Origin: an uncultured Methanobrevibacter sp.
Lineage (GTDB): Archaea; Methanobacteriota; Methanobacteria; Methanobacteriales; Methanobacteriaceae
Reading direction: 5' to 3'
Assembly: GCA_900319985.1 (NCBI GenBank)
Contig: ONQL01000087.1
Coordinates: 1 to 6,506, forward strand
Length of the DNA: 6,506 bases
Shown here one piece after another: positions 5,118-6,506 of this stretch (within the stretch, counting starts at the first letter, position 1; every line of letters starts with the position of its first letter). A program made the position numbers and the translations under genes. The notes beneath the pieces are model-generated. The model had not been told where the DNA came from. It worked only from the letters and a program-made list of their open reading frames with translations, and made no database searches.

Positions 5118-5679
5118 TCAATTGCCTCCAAACGTGCACTATTCTTTGTCCAACTGTAAAGTATGATAAGATTACCAGTATGTATATGGTATATGTAAAG
5201 TAAATGTCGCCTGCAAAGTATCCGATTAAAGCTCCAACCATTAAAATAATCATACGGACCGCCCTTTCTGCAATTCCAATGTTGCATTCTACTCCCTGTG
5301 ATTCTGCTCTTGCCCTGACGTAACTTACACAAATAGCTGAATGTATTGCCAAAACTCCGACAAACCAGTCGCAGTATCCTCCGAATATGATTCCAATGTA
5401 GATAATAGCATCTGCAAACCTGTCCATTGTGGAGTCCAGAAATGCACCAAATTTGGATGATCTGTTATGGTATCGTGCAACAGCACCGTCAACAACATCC
5501 AAAAGTCCTGAAAATAATATAGCTAATGTTCCTAAGATTAACAGATGATTTGCGAATCCATAAGCTGCAACAACTGCAACAAATGGGGATATTACTGTTA
5601 CAATATTTGGGTTTATGTTTAAGTTTCTAGCAATTGGGTTCAATATTTTTGTTAAAAAGGGTCTTAGACTTTGAAGCAT
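5110..5679 (-). CDS. CDP-alcohol phosphatidyltransferase, probably archaetidylinositol phosphate synthase
   Basis: An integral membrane enzyme of 189 residues that transfers a polar head group onto a CDP-activated archaeal ether lipid. The CDP-OH-P motif is complete: D61, D64, G65, A68, R69, G78, D82 and D86 (DVVDGAVAR, then GAFLDSTMD), which bind the metals and CDP-lipid. Hydrophobic segments lie at about 27-60, 91-119, 143-155 and 160-177. YVRARAESQGVECNIGIAERAVR (120-142) resembles archaetidylinositol phosphate synthase (AIP synthase) of Methanothermobacter, so inositol-1-phosphate is the likely acceptor. Other head groups such as glycerol phosphate cannot be excluded. The ATG at 5679 is supported by the typical start MLQSLRPFLTKILNPIA. 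It has no ribosome binding site, and a TATA box at about 5703-5711 suggests a leaderless mRNA. DUF357 follows with an 8-nt overlap. Confidence 0.85.
   Translation of the reverse strand: MLQSLRPFLTKILNPIARNLNINPNIVTVISPFVAVVAAYGFANHLLILGTLAILFSGLLDVVDGAVARYHNRSSKFGAFLDSTMDRFADAIIYIGIIFGGYCDWFVGVLAIHSAICVSYVRARAESQGVECNIGIAERAVRMIILMVGALIGYFAGDIYFTYTIYILVILSYFTVGQRIVHVWRQLND
5124..5129 (-). promoter_or_regulatory. RBS of the DUF357 gene inside the upstream gene
   Basis: GGAGGC on the minus strand lies six bases before the DUF357 ATG at 5117, within the last codons of the phosphatidyltransferase gene. It fixes the overlapping start. Confidence 0.6.
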
Positions 5680-5681
5680 AA

Positions 5682-5712
5682 TTTATATATAAATATTTCA
5701 TCTAATATAATT
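5682..5712. promoter_or_regulatory. Interleaved divergent promoters of the AIP synthase and TsaC-like genes
   Basis: On the plus strand TTTATATA (5682-5689) is a canonical archaeal TATA box and predicts a start at about 5711-5714. On the minus strand TTATATTA (5710-5703) predicts a start at about 5678-5680, exactly at the AIP synthase ATG (5679). Each box thus lies next to the start of the opposite gene, and both transcripts would have essentially no leader. The start sites are predictions from spacing. Confidence 0.5.
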
Positions 5713-6220
5713 GGGTGGTGTCGTATTATATCCAACCGATACGGTTTATGGATTGGGAGCCAATATCTTCAATAATGATGCTGTAAGAAGGGTATTTGAA
5801 ATTAAAAAAAGAAGCTTTCTAAAGCCGCTTTCAATACTTGTTAGTGACATTGAAGCTATTGATATAGTTGCAAGGGTGTCAGTTAGGGAAAAGGAAATCA
5901 TAAAAGAGTATCTTCCAGGCCCCTATACATTCATTTTAACTAAGGAAAAAATAGTTCCGCGAGTTATTACAAGCGGATCTAGAAATGTCGGTGTAAGGGT
6001 TCCGAATAATGACATTTCACGAAGGTTGGCAAGTTTGTTTCCAATAACAACAACCAGCGCAAATCTTTCAGACGAAGAAGTTCTGTCAAATCCTCGCGAT
6101 ATCCTGGAACAGCTCGACTGTGAGGTTGATTTGGTGATTGATGTCGGAGATTTGAAGTCAAATCATGCTTCAATGATTGTGGATTTATCAAAAACCACTC
6201 CAAAAATAATAAAAAGGTAA
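5711..6220 (+). CDS. TsaC/Sua5/YrdC-family threonylcarbamoyl-AMP synthase, short N terminus
   Basis: The family makes threonylcarbamoyl-AMP from threonine, bicarbonate and ATP for the t6A37 modification of tRNAs. Family signatures read from the start: GGVVLYPTDTVYGLG (2-16), IKKRS with KPLSILVSD (31-46), LPGPYTFIL (68-76), VGVRVP (93-98), TTSAN (114-118) and SMIVDL near 154-159. The protein ends at residue 169, without the C-terminal Sua5 domain. Family members usually have 15-30 residues before GGVV (a first helix). Here a TAA (5708-5710) lies directly before the only early start, TTG at 5711, and no upstream frame restores that segment. Either the N terminus is naturally short, or a deletion has removed it. 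It converges on the surface-protein gene. TsaC rather than the poorly understood YciO branch is likely but not certain. Confidence 0.8.
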   Translation: MGGVVLYPTDTVYGLGANIFNNDAVRRVFEIKKRSFLKPLSILVSDIEAIDIVARVSVREKEIIKEYLPGPYTFILTKEKIVPRVITSGSRNVGVRVPNNDISRRLASLFPITTTSANLSDEEVLSNPRDILEQLDCEVDLVIDVGDLKSNHASMIVDLSKTTPKIIKR

Positions 6221-6243
6221 GAGATTAAGATTTAATCTCTTTT
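6219..6243. terminator. Bidirectional hairpin terminator
   Basis: AAGAGATTAA (6219-6228) pairs perfectly with TTAATCTCTT (6232-6241) around GAT, and a short T run (6240-6243) follows. The hairpin includes the last bases of both convergent genes: the TAA of the TsaC-like gene (6218-6220) and the stop of the surface protein (6234-6232). Confidence 0.7.
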
Positions 6244-6506
6244 GTAATATTTGCCTACTAATACGAATCCAAATATTAATGCCAGTATCGCTACTGTCAA
6301 TTCAGTTCCTGTGGCATGTTTAACTAAACTGACAGGTTTATTTTCATTTTCTGATTTGGTATTGTCTTTCAAATCTTCAGTTTGATTTTTTGAATTTAAT
6401 ACTGTAATGTTTTCGGTTTTGTTTTCTTGTGGTATTGTTGTATTTTCTTGTGTTTTGTTTTCGGTTTTGTTTTCTTGTGGTATTGTTGTATTTTCTTGTG
6501 TTTTGT
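6232..6506 (-). CDS. C-terminal part of a membrane-anchored, repeat-containing surface protein (partial)
   Basis: The gene runs off the right edge; only the last 91 codons are seen. From the edge inward there are two identical 16-residue repeats (KTQENTTIPQENKTEN), a Thr/Asn/Glu/Gln-rich linker (ITVLNSKNQTEDLKDNTKSENENKPVS), then LVKHATGTELTV. One hydrophobic helix (about VAILALIFGFVLVG) and a basic tail KYYKRD complete it. This order of spacer, TG(N/T) segment, helix and positive tail matches the C-terminal anchors of methanogen adhesin-like proteins. The repeats would form an extended, probably glycosylated stalk lifting the outer domain off the pseudomurein wall (NTT and NKT are N-glycosylation sequons). 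The ligand-binding part is outside the window, so its specific role is unknown. Confidence 0.75.
   Translation of the reverse strand, partial: KTQENTTIPQENKTENKTQENTTIPQENKTENITVLNSKNQTEDLKDNTKSENENKPVSLVKHATGTELTVAILALIFGFVLVGKYYKRD
6409..6504 (-). repeat. Two DNA-identical 48-bp tandem repeats
   Basis: 6409-6456 and 6457-6504 are identical base for base and in frame with the surface protein. The last two bases of the window (GT) match the start of a third copy. Each unit encodes 16 residues. Confidence 0.92.

Noticed and set aside
5114..5332. 72-codon minus-strand frame inside the phosphatidyltransferase gene
   Set aside because: It is an overlapping out-of-frame shadow; the real frame carries the complete CDP-OH-P motif.
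6409..6506. CRISPR-like repeats
   Set aside because: The 48-bp units are contiguous, without spacers, and are in frame with a coding sequence.

Overview
The window is a low-GC archaeal segment, most likely from Methanobacteriales and probably a Methanobrevibacter-like methanogen. The evidence is an archaeal bifunctional FBP aldolase/phosphatase, an archaetidylinositol-phosphate-synthase-type enzyme next to a DUF357 protein, TATA-type promoters with short or absent leaders, poly-T terminators, and the tail of a repeat-rich surface protein. The genus is inferred from overall character, not from a database match.

Layout, left to right. Positions 1-259 hold no recognisable gene. A tRNA-Leu(CAG) gene lies at 260-343 and ends in a poly-T terminator. 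About 560 bp of AT-rich DNA follow, with no convincing gene, up to the promoter of the gluconeogenic FBP aldolase/phosphatase gene (907-1931). That gene is broken: about 73 nt are missing near 1587, which removes the catalytic lysine segment and shifts the frame. A terminator separates it from a small convergent DUF3781 gene (minus strand). That gene diverges from a two-gene MacB/LolCDE-type ABC exporter operon (permease 2295-3404, ATPase 3414-4112), and the pair shares one TATA region.

Positions 4113-4901 are a graveyard of mobile and accessory DNA. They hold several strong hairpins and what looks like the right end (omegaRNA-like) of an IS200/IS605 TnpB element without its tnpB gene. Abutting it is a decayed RhuM-family gene with no N terminus, an in-frame stop and a frameshift. 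Housekeeping genes resume on the minus strand with DUF357 and a CDP-alcohol phosphatidyltransferase (8-nt overlap). These diverge from a TsaC/Sua5-type threonylcarbamoyl-AMP synthase gene whose N terminus looks short. The window ends inside the C terminus of a membrane-anchored surface protein (minus strand) with DNA-identical 48-bp tandem repeats.

The genes do not form a single pathway. I see no clear new multi-gene system. The most notable items are the active-site deletion in the FBP aldolase/phosphatase, the tnpB-less element end fused to the rhuM remnant, and the truncated start of the TsaC-like gene.
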